Shown here: piece by piece, positions 40,206-49,288 of the stretch
Numbering within the stretch: position 1 is the stretch's first letter
How the letters are laid out: the number at the start of each line of letters is the position of its first letter
DNA from: SPCO01 sp964427285
GTDB taxonomy: Bacteria; Chloroflexota; Limnocylindria; Limnocylindrales; CSP1-4
Assembly: GCA_964427285.1 (NCBI GenBank)
Contig: CAYRTS010000006.1
Coordinates: 1 to 64,000 of the forward strand
Length of the DNA: 64,000 nt
Reading direction: 5' to 3'
Translations under genes and position numbers: made by a program
The notes under the pieces: generated by a model
What the model was told of the DNA's origin: nothing
Databases searched by the model: none
The model's input: the letters and a program-made list of their open reading frames with translations, nothing else

Positions 40206-41272
40206 TCAGCCGACCGCGACCGGGCCGACCGAGCGGCGGTTGACCCGACGACGACTCACTTCGCCCTCGGGCGTCGGCTGGCGGTTGACCATGATCCAGC
40301 GGCCGCAATCCGGGTCGTGACCCATCAGTACGTCGGCGGCCATGACACACGCCTTGACTTCGGACATGAGCGGGTTGGTGATGGCCGACGTCATCCCGGC
40401 GGCGATCGCCATCGGCAGGAACGCCGCGTTGATGCCCTCGCGATTCGGCAGCCCGAAGCTGACGTTGGAGGCGCCGCAGGTCGTGTTGACCTTGAGCTCC
40501 TCGCGCAACCGCCGCACCAGCGCGAAGACCTGCTGCCCGGCCTGCCCCAGGGCTCCGATCGGCATGACCAGCGGGTCCACGACGATGTCCGACGCCGGGA
40601 TGCCGTGGTCNNNNNNNNNNNNNNNNNNNNNNNNNNNNNNNNNNNNNNNNNNNNNNNNNNNNNNNNNNNNNNNNNNNNNNNNNNNNNNNNNNNNNNNNNN
40701 NNNNNNNNNNCGATCGGCATGACCAGCGGGTCCACGACGATGTCCGACGCCGGGATGCCGTGGTCGGCGGCTCGCTCGACGATCCGCTTCGCGACGGCGA
40801 ACCGGACGTCCGGATCCATGCTGATCCCGGTGTCGTCGTTGCTGATCGCCACGACCGCGGCGCCGTACTTGCGGACGAGCGGCAGGACGCGCTCCAGGCG
40901 CTCTTCCTCGCCGGTCACCGAGTTGAGCAGCGGCTTGCCCTGGTAGACGGCGAGCCCGGCCTCAAGCGCCTCGACGATCGATGAATCAATCGACAACGGC
41001 ACATCCGTCAGGCTCTGGACGAGCTGGATGGTTCGAGCCAGGATCGCCGGCTCGTCGGCGAGCGGGATCCCGGCATTGACATCGAGCATGTGCGCCCCGG
41101 CCGCGACCTGGGCGAGGACGTCGCGCTCGACCCGGCTGAAGTCGCCCGCCTTCATCTCCTCGGCGAGGGCCTTTCGCCCGGTCGGATTGATCCGCTCGCC
41201 GATGATCACGAACGGGCGATCAAACCCGATGATGACCTCGCGGGAGGCGGAACTCAGGACGGTGTCGGTCAC
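40206..41272 (-). CDS. Methyltetrahydrofolate:corrinoid methyltransferase (pterin-binding; split by a scaffold gap)
   Basis: Pterin-binding barrel: IIGERINPTGRKALAEEM, AHMLDVNAG, LSIDSSIVEALEAGL, LLNSVTGEEER, then after the gap VNTTCGASNVSFGLPNRE. Both sides belong to one gene. The 55 bases before and after the 100 N are identical (40556-40610, 40711-40765); removing the gap and one copy leaves 912 bases, an in-frame 303-residue protein. Transfers the corrinoid methyl to tetrahydrofolate (MtgA/MtvA/AcsE-like). ATGA overlap with the upstream virulence-factor-domain gene. Confidence 0.88.
40611..40710. other. Assembly gap of 100 N between overlapping contig ends
   Basis: Flanked by identical 55-bp ends (40556-40610 and 40711-40765), the signature of two contigs sharing a k-mer-sized overlap that was not merged. 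No sequence is probably missing. Confidence 0.97.
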
Positions 41273-41622
41273 GACGTGGTCGTCTCGGCCGAGAGCTCCG
41301 AGGTCGTGCCCGGTGGCAGGGCCGGCCCACCCGCAAGGCCACCCGACTGGATGAGCTCGGCCAAGCGGTGCTTCGTGTACTCCGTCTCGAGCCGCTCGGC
41401 CTCAGCCTTGACCTCCGCCTCGATATCGTCGTCGCATTCGCGATGCGTCTTGCGCCACTCCTCGATGTAGGCGTTGTATTCGCGCTTGCCGGCCCGGTTG
41501 GCGGCCTTGTCGATCGCCACCTGGAACCGCTGGTGGAGGACGACCTTGCTGGAGTGGCGGTCCGCCCTGGCTACGACCTGGGCGGGGATGTCACGCCACC
41601 AGATGATCGAGAGATTGGCCAT
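41269..41622 (-). CDS. Virulence-factor-domain small protein
   Basis: 117 residues: MANLSIIWWRDIPAQVVARADR, an RFQVAIDKAANRAG helix, then a charged helical segment ending in a Ser/Thr/Gly-rich tail. It matches the small virulence-factor domain found beside pterin-dependent methyltransferase genes. Overlaps that gene by 4 bases and lies 1 base after the DUF1638 gene. Its role is unknown; constant association suggests an accessory of the corrinoid/folate methyl transfer complex. Confidence 0.75.
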   Translation of the reverse strand: MANLSIIWWRDIPAQVVARADRHSSKVVLHQRFQVAIDKAANRAGKREYNAYIEEWRKTHRECDDDIEAEVKAEAERLETEYTKHRLAELIQSGGLAGGPALPPGTTSELSAETTTS

Positions 41623-41623
41623 G

Positions 41624-42328
41624 TCAGGCGACTCCAGTGGTGTGCGGTTGAGCGGCCGCAGACGGGTGGGCGGCCCCAGTGGCCGCGTGGATGGAGGTGG
41701 CGAGTTCGCCGTACCCGGTCCGGCGTCGCTCGAAGGTGAGCCCCAGGCGATCGGCGGCGGCGCGCGCCTTCGCGGTCAGCGCCGGGTCGTCCGTCTGGGC
41801 GAGGTAGACGAGACGGCGATAGTTCCCGAAGTAGTCCGACTGCAGTTCGGGATGGCGATCGAGACCCAGCCCGACGAGGACCAGGGTCTCGAACTGGCGG
41901 GCCAGGAAGTCGGTCAGGTAGAACGTGCCTAGCTCCTCGTCCTGCATCGCTGCGTACACGGCGGGCCCGGCGTAGAACTCGTAGCAGTGGGCGCCCCCGA
42001 TGCGGGCCACGCCCTCGCGCGCGAGGACGGCGTCAAGCGATCCGTTCGTCCCGCAATCCGCGTAGGCCACGAAGATCCGGACGTCGTCGCCGTATTCGTG
42101 CCTGACGGTTGCGATCCGCTTCTCGACTGCGCCCGCGATCCGGCTCGGACGCATGTGCAACCGGGCATCCACGCAGACGACCTTGACCGCTGGGAACCCC
42201 TTCGTCAGGGCGAGCAGCTCGCGGGCGAGAGCGCCGCAGCCGATGACGACCACGCGCGGCTTCGAGGTGGCGGAGGCCGGCGCGGACGCGGACACCGGCT
42301 CAGGCGTGGAGGCGGGCGCGGCGTTCAT
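41624..42328 (-). CDS. DUF1638 protein of corrinoid methyltransferase operons
   Basis: 234 residues. An Ala/Pro/Ser-rich leader of about 22 residues precedes VVVIGCGALARELLALT. Conserved Cys and His in FVAYADCGTNGSLDAVL, GAHCYEFYAG and LGTFYLTDFLARQF fit DUF1638, typically encoded with MttB-type methyltransferases. The conserved Cys/His set suggests a metal site. Its start overlaps the corrinoid protein gene by 29 bases. Function not established. Confidence 0.8.
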   Translation of the reverse strand: MNAAPASTPEPVSASAPASATSKPRVVVIGCGALARELLALTKGFPAVKVVCVDARLHMRPSRIAGAVEKRIATVRHEYGDDVRIFVAYADCGTNGSLDAVLAREGVARIGGAHCYEFYAGPAVYAAMQDEELGTFYLTDFLARQFETLVLVGLGLDRHPELQSDYFGNYRRLVYLAQTDDPALTAKARAAADRLGLTFERRRTGYGELATSIHAATGAAHPSAAAQPHTTGVA

Positions 42329-43004
42329 CGATCAAACGACGAGCGGTCTCGGACGCGACGCCGGCGTCGCGGCAATACGCGTCGGCCCCCACGGCCGCAG
42401 CAAACTCCTCATTCAGCGGCGCTCCGCCGACCAGCACGATGTAGTCGTCGCGCATCCCGCGATCCTTGAGCGTCTGGATCACGACTTTCATGTACGGCAT
42501 CGTCGTCGTCAGGAGGGCGGACATGCCCAGGATGTCCGGCTTATGCAGCTCGAGCGCGGCGATGAACTTCTCGGCGTCCGTATTGATCCCCTGGTCGAAC
42601 ACCTCGAACCCGGCGCCCTCAAGCATCATCCCCACGAGGTTCTTGCCGATATCGTGGATGTCGCCCTTGACGGTCCCGATGACGACCTTGCCGACAGGCT
42701 GGGCACCGGTCTCGGCCAACAACGGGCGCAAGATCGCCATCCCCGCCTTCATCGCGTTCGCCGCGAGCAGGACTTCCGGAACGAACAGGATTCCGTCGCG
42801 GAAGTCAATCCCAACGATCTTCATCCCGGCAACAAGCGCGTCGTCGAGAAGCTTCGTGGGGCTCCAGCCGCGGCCCAGCAGGATGTTGGTGCCTTCGACG
42901 ATCTCCGCGGCCATCCCGTCGTAGAGGTCGTTGTGCATCTGCTCCGTGAGCTCATCGTCCGACAGTGCCGCGAGGTCGATCTCCGCGTACTCGTCCTGGG
43001 CCAT
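42300..43004 (-). CDS. Corrinoid (cobalamin-binding) methyl-carrier protein
   Basis: 234 residues. The helical cap domain (about 10-95) contains NILLGRGWSPTKLLDDALVAGMKIVG. The B12-binding Rossmann domain has GTVKGDIHDIGKNLVG (the DxHxxG lower-ligand His), GMSALLTTTM and the closing LVGGAPLNEEFA. It resembles MttC/MtgC and shuttles the methyl between the MttB-family and pterin-dependent enzymes. First gene of the operon; AGGAG precedes the ATG. Confidence 0.93.
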   Translation of the reverse strand: MAQDEYAEIDLAALSDDELTEQMHNDLYDGMAAEIVEGTNILLGRGWSPTKLLDDALVAGMKIVGIDFRDGILFVPEVLLAANAMKAGMAILRPLLAETGAQPVGKVVIGTVKGDIHDIGKNLVGMMLEGAGFEVFDQGINTDAEKFIAALELHKPDILGMSALLTTTMPYMKVVIQTLKDRGMRDDYIVLVGGAPLNEEFAAAVGADAYCRDAGVASETARRLIDERRARLHA

Positions 43005-43047
43005 TGGGGATCTCCTGGCGGCTGCAGATCGGTGGAATGGCCGGGTG

Positions 43048-43076
43048 TTCCACGATGTGGCACCGTGCCGTATGAT
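43048..43076 (+). promoter_or_regulatory. IclR gene promoter with overlapping palindrome
   Basis: TTCCAC (43048-43053), 17-bp spacer, TATGAT (43071-43076). TTCCAC-GAT-GTGGCA is a palindrome with 5 of 6 pairs covering the -35. Its position between the IclR gene and the corrinoid operon makes it a candidate shared operator. Confidence 0.5.
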
Positions 43077-43116
43077 GGAACTCCGAGTGCCCCGAATCTA
43101 GCCGAGCCGGAGCCGA

Positions 43117-43866
43117 ATGTCCAGAGTCCAGTCCATCGAGCGGGCCTTTGCCGTCCTCGCCGCCCTGGCGAACGGACCGATCGGCGTCACCGAGGTGGCC
43201 GAGCGGGCGGGACTGCCGAAGTCAACCGCGGCGCGGTTGCTGGCCTCGCTCGCGCATGAAGGCGTGGCCGAACAGGTACCGGGCGACACGCGATATCGCC
43301 TGGGCCCGCGGCTGCTGACACTTGCGGCCCGGATCCGGCCGGCGCGGTCGCTGGCGGCGCTGGCCCGCCCGTCGCTCGAGGCCCTTGCGCAGGAGACCGG
43401 CGAGGCGGCGGGCCTGAGCGTGCCGGACGGCGACCTCGCCCACTACATCGACCAGGTGAGCAGCTTGAACCCCGTCTCGGTCCGTGACTGGACCGGCTCG
43501 CGGATCCCGCTCCATGCCGTGTCGTCCGGCCAGGTCCTGCTGGCGTTCGCGCGGCCCACGTTCGTGCAGCGCTATCTCGGACGCCCGATGGAGCGCTTCA
43601 CCGAGCGCACGCTGATTACCGCGGATGCCCTGCTCGAACGGATGCGCGCGATCCGTCGCGACGGGTACACGTGGGCGCTGGAGGAGTTCGACGAGGGGAT
43701 TTCGTCGGTGGCGGCACCGGTGGCCGACGCGTCAGGAGAGGTGGTCGCCGCGCTCCACCTCCACGGACCGTCATACCGGTTCCCGGCCGCGGGTGCCGAG
43801 GGTCCGCTCGCCGAACGGCTCGTGACGGCGGCGGCCCGAATCGCCGGGAGCCTCCGGCAGGCCTGA
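43117..43866 (+). CDS. IclR-family transcriptional regulator
   Basis: 249 residues. Winged helix: SIERAFAVLAAL, VTEVAERAGLPKSTAARLLASL, YRLGPRLL. Effector domain with TGEAAGLSVPDGD, HAVSSGQVLLA, TLITADALLERM, GYTWALEEFDEGISSVAAPV and RLVTAAARIAGSL. Divergently transcribed from the corrinoid methyltransferase operon across a 112-bp spacer with a palindromic site, so it probably senses a methyl donor or product and controls that operon. Confidence 0.92.
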   Translation: MSRVQSIERAFAVLAALANGPIGVTEVAERAGLPKSTAARLLASLAHEGVAEQVPGDTRYRLGPRLLTLAARIRPARSLAALARPSLEALAQETGEAAGLSVPDGDLAHYIDQVSSLNPVSVRDWTGSRIPLHAVSSGQVLLAFARPTFVQRYLGRPMERFTERTLITADALLERMRAIRRDGYTWALEEFDEGISSVAAPVADASGEVVAALHLHGPSYRFPAAGAEGPLAERLVTAAARIAGSLRQA

Positions 43867-44004
43867 CGCTGCGGCCAGGTCCTCGGCGACGACCAGAGTC
43901 TGATCAACGTGGATCAAGGGTAGCGCCCATCCCGGTCCACTACCTCGTATCCAGATGGTAGGATGAGCGAGTCGTTGAGATTCGGGTAGGTTTGGGTAGA
44001 TATT

Positions 44005-44703
44005 GTGACTCGCTCGGCATCCCTGAACCCGGACTGGGTGGGCCTGTCCGAGGCCAGCCGCGTCCTCGGTGTCTCACCGGCCACCCTCCGCCGCTGGAGC
44101 GACGCCGGCCGGCTTCGAGTCTTCACCACGCCTGGCGGCCACCGGCGGTTCTCCCGGGCGGCCCTCGAACGGCTCCTGCCTGCGGATCGATCGCGACGTC
44201 CATCGATCAGCGGTGCGGGGCTGACGCCCAGCCGCATCGCGCAAACCTATCGCCGAGCCAGTCGCGACGCGGCGCCGGAACTGCCTTGGGTCCTGACCCT
44301 CACTGATGCACAGCGCCTGCTCTTCCGCGAGCGTGGCCACCTCCTTGCTGCGAGCCTGGTCCAGTATCTGGACGCAATGCGGCCGGAGGTCGCTGCCCAT
44401 CACCTGAAGGAGGCTTCCGGCTCGGCGATCGAGTACGGCAGCATCGCAGCAGCGTTGGGCCTGTCGCTGAGCCAGACGGTCGAGGGCTTTCTTCGATTCC
44501 GCGCCCCGTTCCATCACGAACTGGCAGCCACGGCCCGCCGGCGCGGGTTCGACACGCCTGAGACGACCGATCTTCTCGAGACTGCTGAGCGAGCGATGGA
44601 TCGTTTGCTGGTGGCAACCATGACCGGCCACGGGCTGGCCCCCGCCCGGGGCGGTCGGAAGCGACCCATCGTGGCTTCCGTGGTGTCGGATGGCCAGCCA
44701 TGA
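44005..44703 (+). CDS. MerR/excisionase-type HTH regulator heading the heme operon
   Basis: 232 residues from GTG. N-terminal HTH (LSEASRVLGVSPATLRRWSDAGRLRVFTTPGGHRRFSRAALERLL) is MerR/BldC-like. The C-terminal about 150 residues are all-helical with several His (AAHHLKEAS, FRAPFHHELAA), resembling RsbRD-N/globin-like sensor helices. It overlaps hemA by 4 bases, so it is part of the operon, and a heme- or precursor-sensing role is inferred. TTGAGA-16-TAGATA (43975-44002) lies immediately upstream but would start transcription within the first codons. Confidence 0.7.
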   Translation: MTRSASLNPDWVGLSEASRVLGVSPATLRRWSDAGRLRVFTTPGGHRRFSRAALERLLPADRSRRPSISGAGLTPSRIAQTYRRASRDAAPELPWVLTLTDAQRLLFRERGHLLAASLVQYLDAMRPEVAAHHLKEASGSAIEYGSIAAALGLSLSQTVEGFLRFRAPFHHELAATARRRGFDTPETTDLLETAERAMDRLLVATMTGHGLAPARGGRKRPIVASVVSDGQP

Positions 44704-45869
44704 TCCAGGCGCCCCTGGGTCCCATCGTCGCCTTCGTAACCCATGCGCGTCATGTCCCGGCCATGGCACGCGGGCGATTCGCAGCCAGCATTCACGACGG
44801 ACAAGGAGAGCGGGCGCTCATCCTCGAAACGTGCCACCGGGTGGAGTTCTATGCGACCTCGGACGACGACGCCGTCGCGACGACCATGAGAATGGGGCTC
44901 CCCGCGGGCGGGCGGGAGCTGACCGGCGAGCAGGCAATCCGCCACGCGATAGCCGTGGCCGTCGGGCGCGATTCGGTCGTCGCCGGAGAGGATCAGATCC
45001 TTCACCAGCTGCGCGTTTCGGTCGACGCTGCTCGAGCCACCGGCACACTCAGCCCGGTGCTGGAGCGTTTGTGTACGACGGCGTTGCAGGCTGGCCGCCG
45101 CGCCAGATCCTGGCGACAGGGCCCGCGACGTTCCCTCGCCGATGTCGCGCTCACGTCGATCGAACAGCGTGGCGGCCCGCTCCGGGGTCGCGATATCCTG
45201 GTTGTCGGGGCTGGCCAGATGGGCGTCCTCGCCGCGCGAGCCGCGGTTGCCGCGGGAGCATCAGTCGCCGTCGCGAGTCGGACGGCGACCAGCGCCGAGG
45301 CACTTGCCGATTCCATCGGAGCCCGGACGGAGACCTTTGACCCGGACGTTCGGACCGGGACCTTCGCCGGCGTGGTCGTGGCCCTCGGAGGTCCGTGGTT
45401 GATCGGCACGGCCGCCATTGAGGCGCTCGCCGCGAGCACGACCGTGGTTGTGGATCTGTCGGTGCCGGCGGCCATGCCGCCTCACGCCGCGGAAATCCTC
45501 GGCACACGCCTCGTTACGGCCGATGATCTCGCCGTCGCGGACGCCGGGCCATGGAGCGTCGTCGACGGGCCGGCCGCGCGGCTCGATGGGCTGATCGACC
45601 GTACAACGGCGGAGTTTCTCCAATGGTACGAACGGCGCGGCGGCCGCGCGGCTGCCGGGGCGCTGGTTGAGCGTGCCGATCGGGACCGCGAGACCGAGCT
45701 CGCGGCACTCTGGCGACGGCTCCCGGATCTCCAGCCCGAGACGCGCGACGCGATCGATGGAATGACTCGACAACTTGCCAGTCGCCTGTTGCGAGGACCG
45801 CTGGAGCGACTCGGGCGAGATTCCGACGGTCGTGATGAGCGAGCGGTCCGGGACCTCTTCGCCCTGTGA
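44700..45869 (+). CDS. hemA: Glutamyl-tRNA reductase
   Basis: 389 residues. Catalytic Cys in LILETCHRVEFYA; REDQILHQLR-like EDQILHQL; AxxxGxGxxG NADPH motif VVGAGQMGVLAARA; the DLSVPAAMPP metal/dimer region and a C-terminal helical dimerisation domain. Reduces Glu-tRNA to glutamate-1-semialdehyde, the first step of the C5 route completed by hemL in the same operon. Coupled by ATGA to the regulator and by GTGA to hemC. Confidence 0.94.
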   Translation: MIQAPLGPIVAFVTHARHVPAMARGRFAASIHDGQGERALILETCHRVEFYATSDDDAVATTMRMGLPAGGRELTGEQAIRHAIAVAVGRDSVVAGEDQILHQLRVSVDAARATGTLSPVLERLCTTALQAGRRARSWRQGPRRSLADVALTSIEQRGGPLRGRDILVVGAGQMGVLAARAAVAAGASVAVASRTATSAEALADSIGARTETFDPDVRTGTFAGVVVALGGPWLIGTAAIEALAASTTVVVDLSVPAAMPPHAAEILGTRLVTADDLAVADAGPWSVVDGPAARLDGLIDRTTAEFLQWYERRGGRAAAGALVERADRDRETELAALWRRLPDLQPETRDAIDGMTRQLASRLLRGPLERLGRDSDGRDERAVRDLFAL

Positions 45870-46765
45870 CCGGCAGAACGATGGCGATCGGGACGAGGGG
45901 TAGCGCCCTTGCGCGATTTCAGGCCCGGCTCGTCCAGGAGTCCCTCGAGCGCGGAGGCCAGCTCACCCGGATCGTCGATATCGAAACCGATGGTGATCGC
46001 CGGGAACCGGACACCGCCTGGGGTGAGGGGGTCTTTGTCGCCGCCATCGAACGGGCACTGCTGGACGGACGCGTCGACATCGCGGTCCACAGCGCGAAGG
46101 ACGTGCCAACGCAGCAGGATGACCGGCTCCATCTGGCCGCCTACCTGCCCCGGGCCGACCCGCGCGATGCGCTGGTGGTCCGCCGGGACGCAACGGAGCG
46201 ATGCCTGGCCGACTTGCCGGCAGGCACCCGCATCGGGACCGACAGTCCGCGGCGGGCCGGCTTCCTGCTCGCCCAGCGCCCGAACCTGGTCCTCCATCCC
46301 CTCCATGGCAACGTGGACACCCGGCTCCGTCGACTCGACGCCGGTGAGACCGACGCGCTCGTACTGGCCTGCGCGGGCCTGGATCGGCTGGGGCTCAGTG
46401 ACCGCATCGTCGAGCGCCTGGAGGCCGAGGTCGTGCCGCCAGCACCCGGTCAGGGCGCGATCGTCGTCCAGGTTCGCGCCGACGACGCACCGGTGCTCGA
46501 GGTGCTGAGCATGATCGACGATTCGCCCACGCGACTCGCCGTCGAAGCTGAGCGGGCGTTTCTCAGCGCCGCGGGCGGCGGCTGTCGCGCCCCGATCGGC
46601 GCCCTGGCTGTCATCGTCGGCGATGAGCTCGATCTGTTGGGTGGTGAGGCCAGTCCGGATGGATCGCGGACCTCGTTCGGTCATCGTCGTGGTCCGCTCG
46701 ATGCGGGTGGTGCGCTTGCCCGTGAACTTGCCGCAGCGCTGGGTCTGGATGGGTTCCACGCGTGA
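45866..46765 (+). CDS. hemC: Porphobilinogen deaminase
   Basis: 299 residues from GTG overlapping the hemA stop; an ATG five codons later starts the conserved IGTRGSALARFQA. Motifs: HSAKDVPT, GTDSPRR, GNVDTRLRRL, APGQGAIVVQVR, and the dipyrromethane cofactor Cys in AAGGGCRAPIGA. Condenses four porphobilinogen molecules to hydroxymethylbilane. Confidence 0.95.
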   Translation: MTGRTMAIGTRGSALARFQARLVQESLERGGQLTRIVDIETDGDRREPDTAWGEGVFVAAIERALLDGRVDIAVHSAKDVPTQQDDRLHLAAYLPRADPRDALVVRRDATERCLADLPAGTRIGTDSPRRAGFLLAQRPNLVLHPLHGNVDTRLRRLDAGETDALVLACAGLDRLGLSDRIVERLEAEVVPPAPGQGAIVVQVRADDAPVLEVLSMIDDSPTRLAVEAERAFLSAAGGGCRAPIGALAVIVGDELDLLGGEASPDGSRTSFGHRRGPLDAGGALARELAAALGLDGFHA

Positions 46766-47565
46766 TCGCCCAGGATGCGCGGCCGGACGATCGTCGTTTG
46801 AGCGGCCCTCGGGTGCTGGTCACCCGCGCGGCGGGGCAATCGGACGAGCTGGCCACGGCGCTGCGGGATGCTGGCCTCGATCCGGTCACGGTTCCGGCGA
46901 TCGCGGTCGAGATTGACCCGTCGCGAGGAGACCTTGATCGAGCGGCCGCGCAATTGCATTCCTATTGCTGGGTCGTCATCACGAGCGCGAACGGCGCCCG
47001 AGCCATCCTCAAGGCGGCCGAGCGGGTCCTGACCGAGCTCGGCGCCCCCGGATGGGCAGCCATCGGGCCGGCGACGCGGACCGTCCTGGAGCGTGAGGGG
47101 ATCGAGGTCCAATTCCAGCCAGGCAAGAGCGCTGGCGTCACGCTGGCCGCAGAACTACCGGTCAGGGCTGGCGACCGGATCCTCGTGCTGCGTGGAGATC
47201 TTGCCGACAGGGGGCTCGCGGAGAGACTGCGAAGCCGTGGAGTCGAGGTTGACGACGTCATCGCCTACCGAACGCTGGAGGCGCCGGAGTCTTCGCGGCC
47301 GCTGCTCCGCCGGACGGTGGAGGACGGACCGCTCGACGCGGTCGTGTTCACCAGTGGCTCAACCGTCCGAGGCCTGCTTGCACTGGGGCATGCGGAGGGC
47401 CTTGCTCTGACTGCCATTCCAGCCGTCTGTATCGGTCCTGGCACGGAGCAGGAAGCGACCAGGGGAGGCTTTCACGTGATCGCCGTTTCAGCGAGTCCGA
47501 GCGCGATCGATCTCGCAGGCGCGGTCGCCGCAGCATGTATCCGTCAACCAGGGGAGACCGCTTGA
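46762..47565 (+). CDS. hemD: Uroporphyrinogen-III synthase
   Basis: 267 residues from GTG overlapping the hemC stop. Two Rossmann-like lobes: GPRVLVTRAAGQSDELATALRDAG, WVVITSANGARAI, ILVLRGDLADRGLAERLR, DAVVFTSGSTVRGLL and CIGPGTEQEATRGGF, the low-identity but recognisable HemD pattern. Cyclises hydroxymethylbilane to uroporphyrinogen III. Shares one base with the hemB start. Confidence 0.9.
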   Translation: MIAQDARPDDRRLSGPRVLVTRAAGQSDELATALRDAGLDPVTVPAIAVEIDPSRGDLDRAAAQLHSYCWVVITSANGARAILKAAERVLTELGAPGWAAIGPATRTVLEREGIEVQFQPGKSAGVTLAAELPVRAGDRILVLRGDLADRGLAERLRSRGVEVDDVIAYRTLEAPESSRPLLRRTVEDGPLDAVVFTSGSTVRGLLALGHAEGLALTAIPAVCIGPGTEQEATRGGFHVIAVSASPSAIDLAGAVAAACIRQPGETA

Positions 47566-48593
47566 TGCTCGGGCTCGAAGCACCGCACGTACCTGCGACT
47601 GGTGGCCACCGCCTCCATCTCCCCAATCGCCCGCGGCGGCTGCGTCGCACGGCAGCGCTCCGCTCCCTCGTTCGCGAGACTCGGCTGGATCCGGCGATGC
47701 TGGTCGCCCCGCTGTTCGTGCGACCGGGCTCCGGGGTGCGCGAACCCGTCGCGTCGATGCCCGGGGTGGCACGGCTGTCGGCGGATGTCGCCGCCGAGGA
47801 AGCGGCCCGGCTCGCGGAACTCGGCGTCGGCGGGGTTCTCCTGTTCGGACTGCCGGAGGCCAAGAACCACGAAGGCTCGCACGCCTCGGCGGAGGAGGGG
47901 GTCGTCCAGGATGCCTTGCGGCGTATGCGTGCACTGGACCTGCCACTCGTCACGATCGCCGATACCTGCCTGTGCGAGTACACCGACCATGGTCACTGCG
48001 GTCCGCTCTCGCGAGACGGGTCGGTTGACAACGACGCGACATTGACGCGACTGGTCGAGACGGCGATCAGCCAGGCCCGGGCGGGTGCGGACATCGTGGC
48101 CCCGAGCGCGATGATGGACGGCCAGGTGGAGGCCATCCGGATGGCGCTCGACGCCGAGGGATTCGGTCAGACCGCGATCATGGCCTACGCTGCCAAGCAC
48201 GCCTCGGCGTTCTACGGGCCGTTCCGCGAAGCGGCCGACAGTGCCCCTGCGTTCGGTGACCGGCGCAGCTACCAGATGGATCCTGCCAACGGGCGCGAGG
48301 CCATTCGGGAGATGCGCCTGGACGTTTCCGAGGGAGCCGACATCCTGCTCGTCAAGCCCGCCCTGCCCGGGCTCGACCTGATCGCGGCGGCACGGGCCAG
48401 ATTCGACCTGCCGATCGCCGCCTACCAGGTCTCCGGCGAATTCGCCATGGTCGCGGCGGCGGCCGAACGGGGTTGGCTGGACGGGCGCCGAGCCATGACT
48501 GAGGCGGTCACGGCGATCGTCCGGGCGGGGGCCGATATCGTCATCACCTATGCCGCGGCGGATCTCGCCACGTGGATCCGGGAGGACCGATGA
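47565..48593 (+). CDS. hemB: Porphobilinogen synthase (delta-aminolevulinate dehydratase)
   Basis: 342 residues from the ATG overlapping the hemD stop (TGATG), with GGGGAG upstream. Zinc-type Cys cluster DTCLCEYTDHGHC, active Lys in AYAAKHASAFYGPF and second Lys in LVKPALPGLD, with AYQVSGEFAM. Condenses two aminolevulinates to porphobilinogen. The Cys3 site indicates a zinc-dependent enzyme. Confidence 0.96.
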   Translation: MLGLEAPHVPATGGHRLHLPNRPRRLRRTAALRSLVRETRLDPAMLVAPLFVRPGSGVREPVASMPGVARLSADVAAEEAARLAELGVGGVLLFGLPEAKNHEGSHASAEEGVVQDALRRMRALDLPLVTIADTCLCEYTDHGHCGPLSRDGSVDNDATLTRLVETAISQARAGADIVAPSAMMDGQVEAIRMALDAEGFGQTAIMAYAAKHASAFYGPFREAADSAPAFGDRRSYQMDPANGREAIREMRLDVSEGADILLVKPALPGLDLIAAARARFDLPIAAYQVSGEFAMVAAAAERGWLDGRRAMTEAVTAIVRAGADIVITYAAADLATWIREDR

Positions 48594-49288
48594 GCGCAGG
48601 CGAGCAGAACGAACAGATCTACGTGCAGGCGCTCGGGCTCGGTCTGGATCCAGCCTGGCGGCGCCGTACGGACGAGGAGCGTCACGACGATGGTCGACGT
48701 CTTGGTGAGGAACTCACGACGGGCGAGCATGACGGGGTCCGTACCATCAGTTATTCGTCAATCGGCCTCGAGCGTGGCGTCGACCTGCTGCTCTGGCGGA
48801 TGGCGCCGAGCGTGGACGCCCTCGAGTCGTCGGCGGCCGCCCTGCTGCGCTCAGGATTAGGTCGCTGGCTGTCCGTCAATCATTCGCTGATCGGGCGCAT
48901 CGGGCCGTCGCAATACGTGCGCAAGGCGACCGATCAGGAACAGTCGCTGTTCTCAGGCGAGCGCTCCCGCTACCTGATCGTCTATCCGTTCACCAAGTCC
49001 ACGGACTGGTATCTCCTCTCGAAGGAGGCGCGCCAGGGCGTGATGAACGAACACATGCGGATCGGCCACGACTACCCCACGATCCGCCAGGCCCTGGCGT
49101 ACTCCTTCGGCCTCGACTCCCAGGACTTCGTGGTCGCCTACGAGACCGACGACCTCGTAGCCTTCGGCGACCTGGTCCGTGCGCTCCGATCGACCGAGAG
49201 CCGCCGATCCACGGTCAGCGATACGCCGATCCTGCTCGGAATCCATCACACGGTCGGAGAGATTCTGGCACTGCTGGGCGCCGGCTGA
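48590..49288 (+). CDS. hemQ: Coproheme decarboxylase (chlorite-dismutase family)
   Basis: 232 residues from ATG in the hemB stop (ATGA). Cld-fold second half: RSRYLIVYPFTKSTDWYLLSKEARQGVMNEHMRIGHDYPTIRQ, with the catalytic Tyr in VYPFTKS, the heme His in IGHDY and the C-terminal SQDFVVAYETDDLVAF. Lacks the distal Arg context of chlorite dismutases. Converts coproheme III to heme b with peroxide, the last step of the coproporphyrin-dependent pathway. Confidence 0.92.
   Translation: MSAGEQNEQIYVQALGLGLDPAWRRRTDEERHDDGRRLGEELTTGEHDGVRTISYSSIGLERGVDLLLWRMAPSVDALESSAAALLRSGLGRWLSVNHSLIGRIGPSQYVRKATDQEQSLFSGERSRYLIVYPFTKSTDWYLLSKEARQGVMNEHMRIGHDYPTIRQALAYSFGLDSQDFVVAYETDDLVAFGDLVRALRSTESRRSTVSDTPILLGIHHTVGEILALLGAG

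Noticed and set aside
40206..41272. Two separate partial methyltransferase genes either side of the N gap
   Set aside because: The 55-bp identical ends show one continuous gene interrupted by an unmerged contig overlap.
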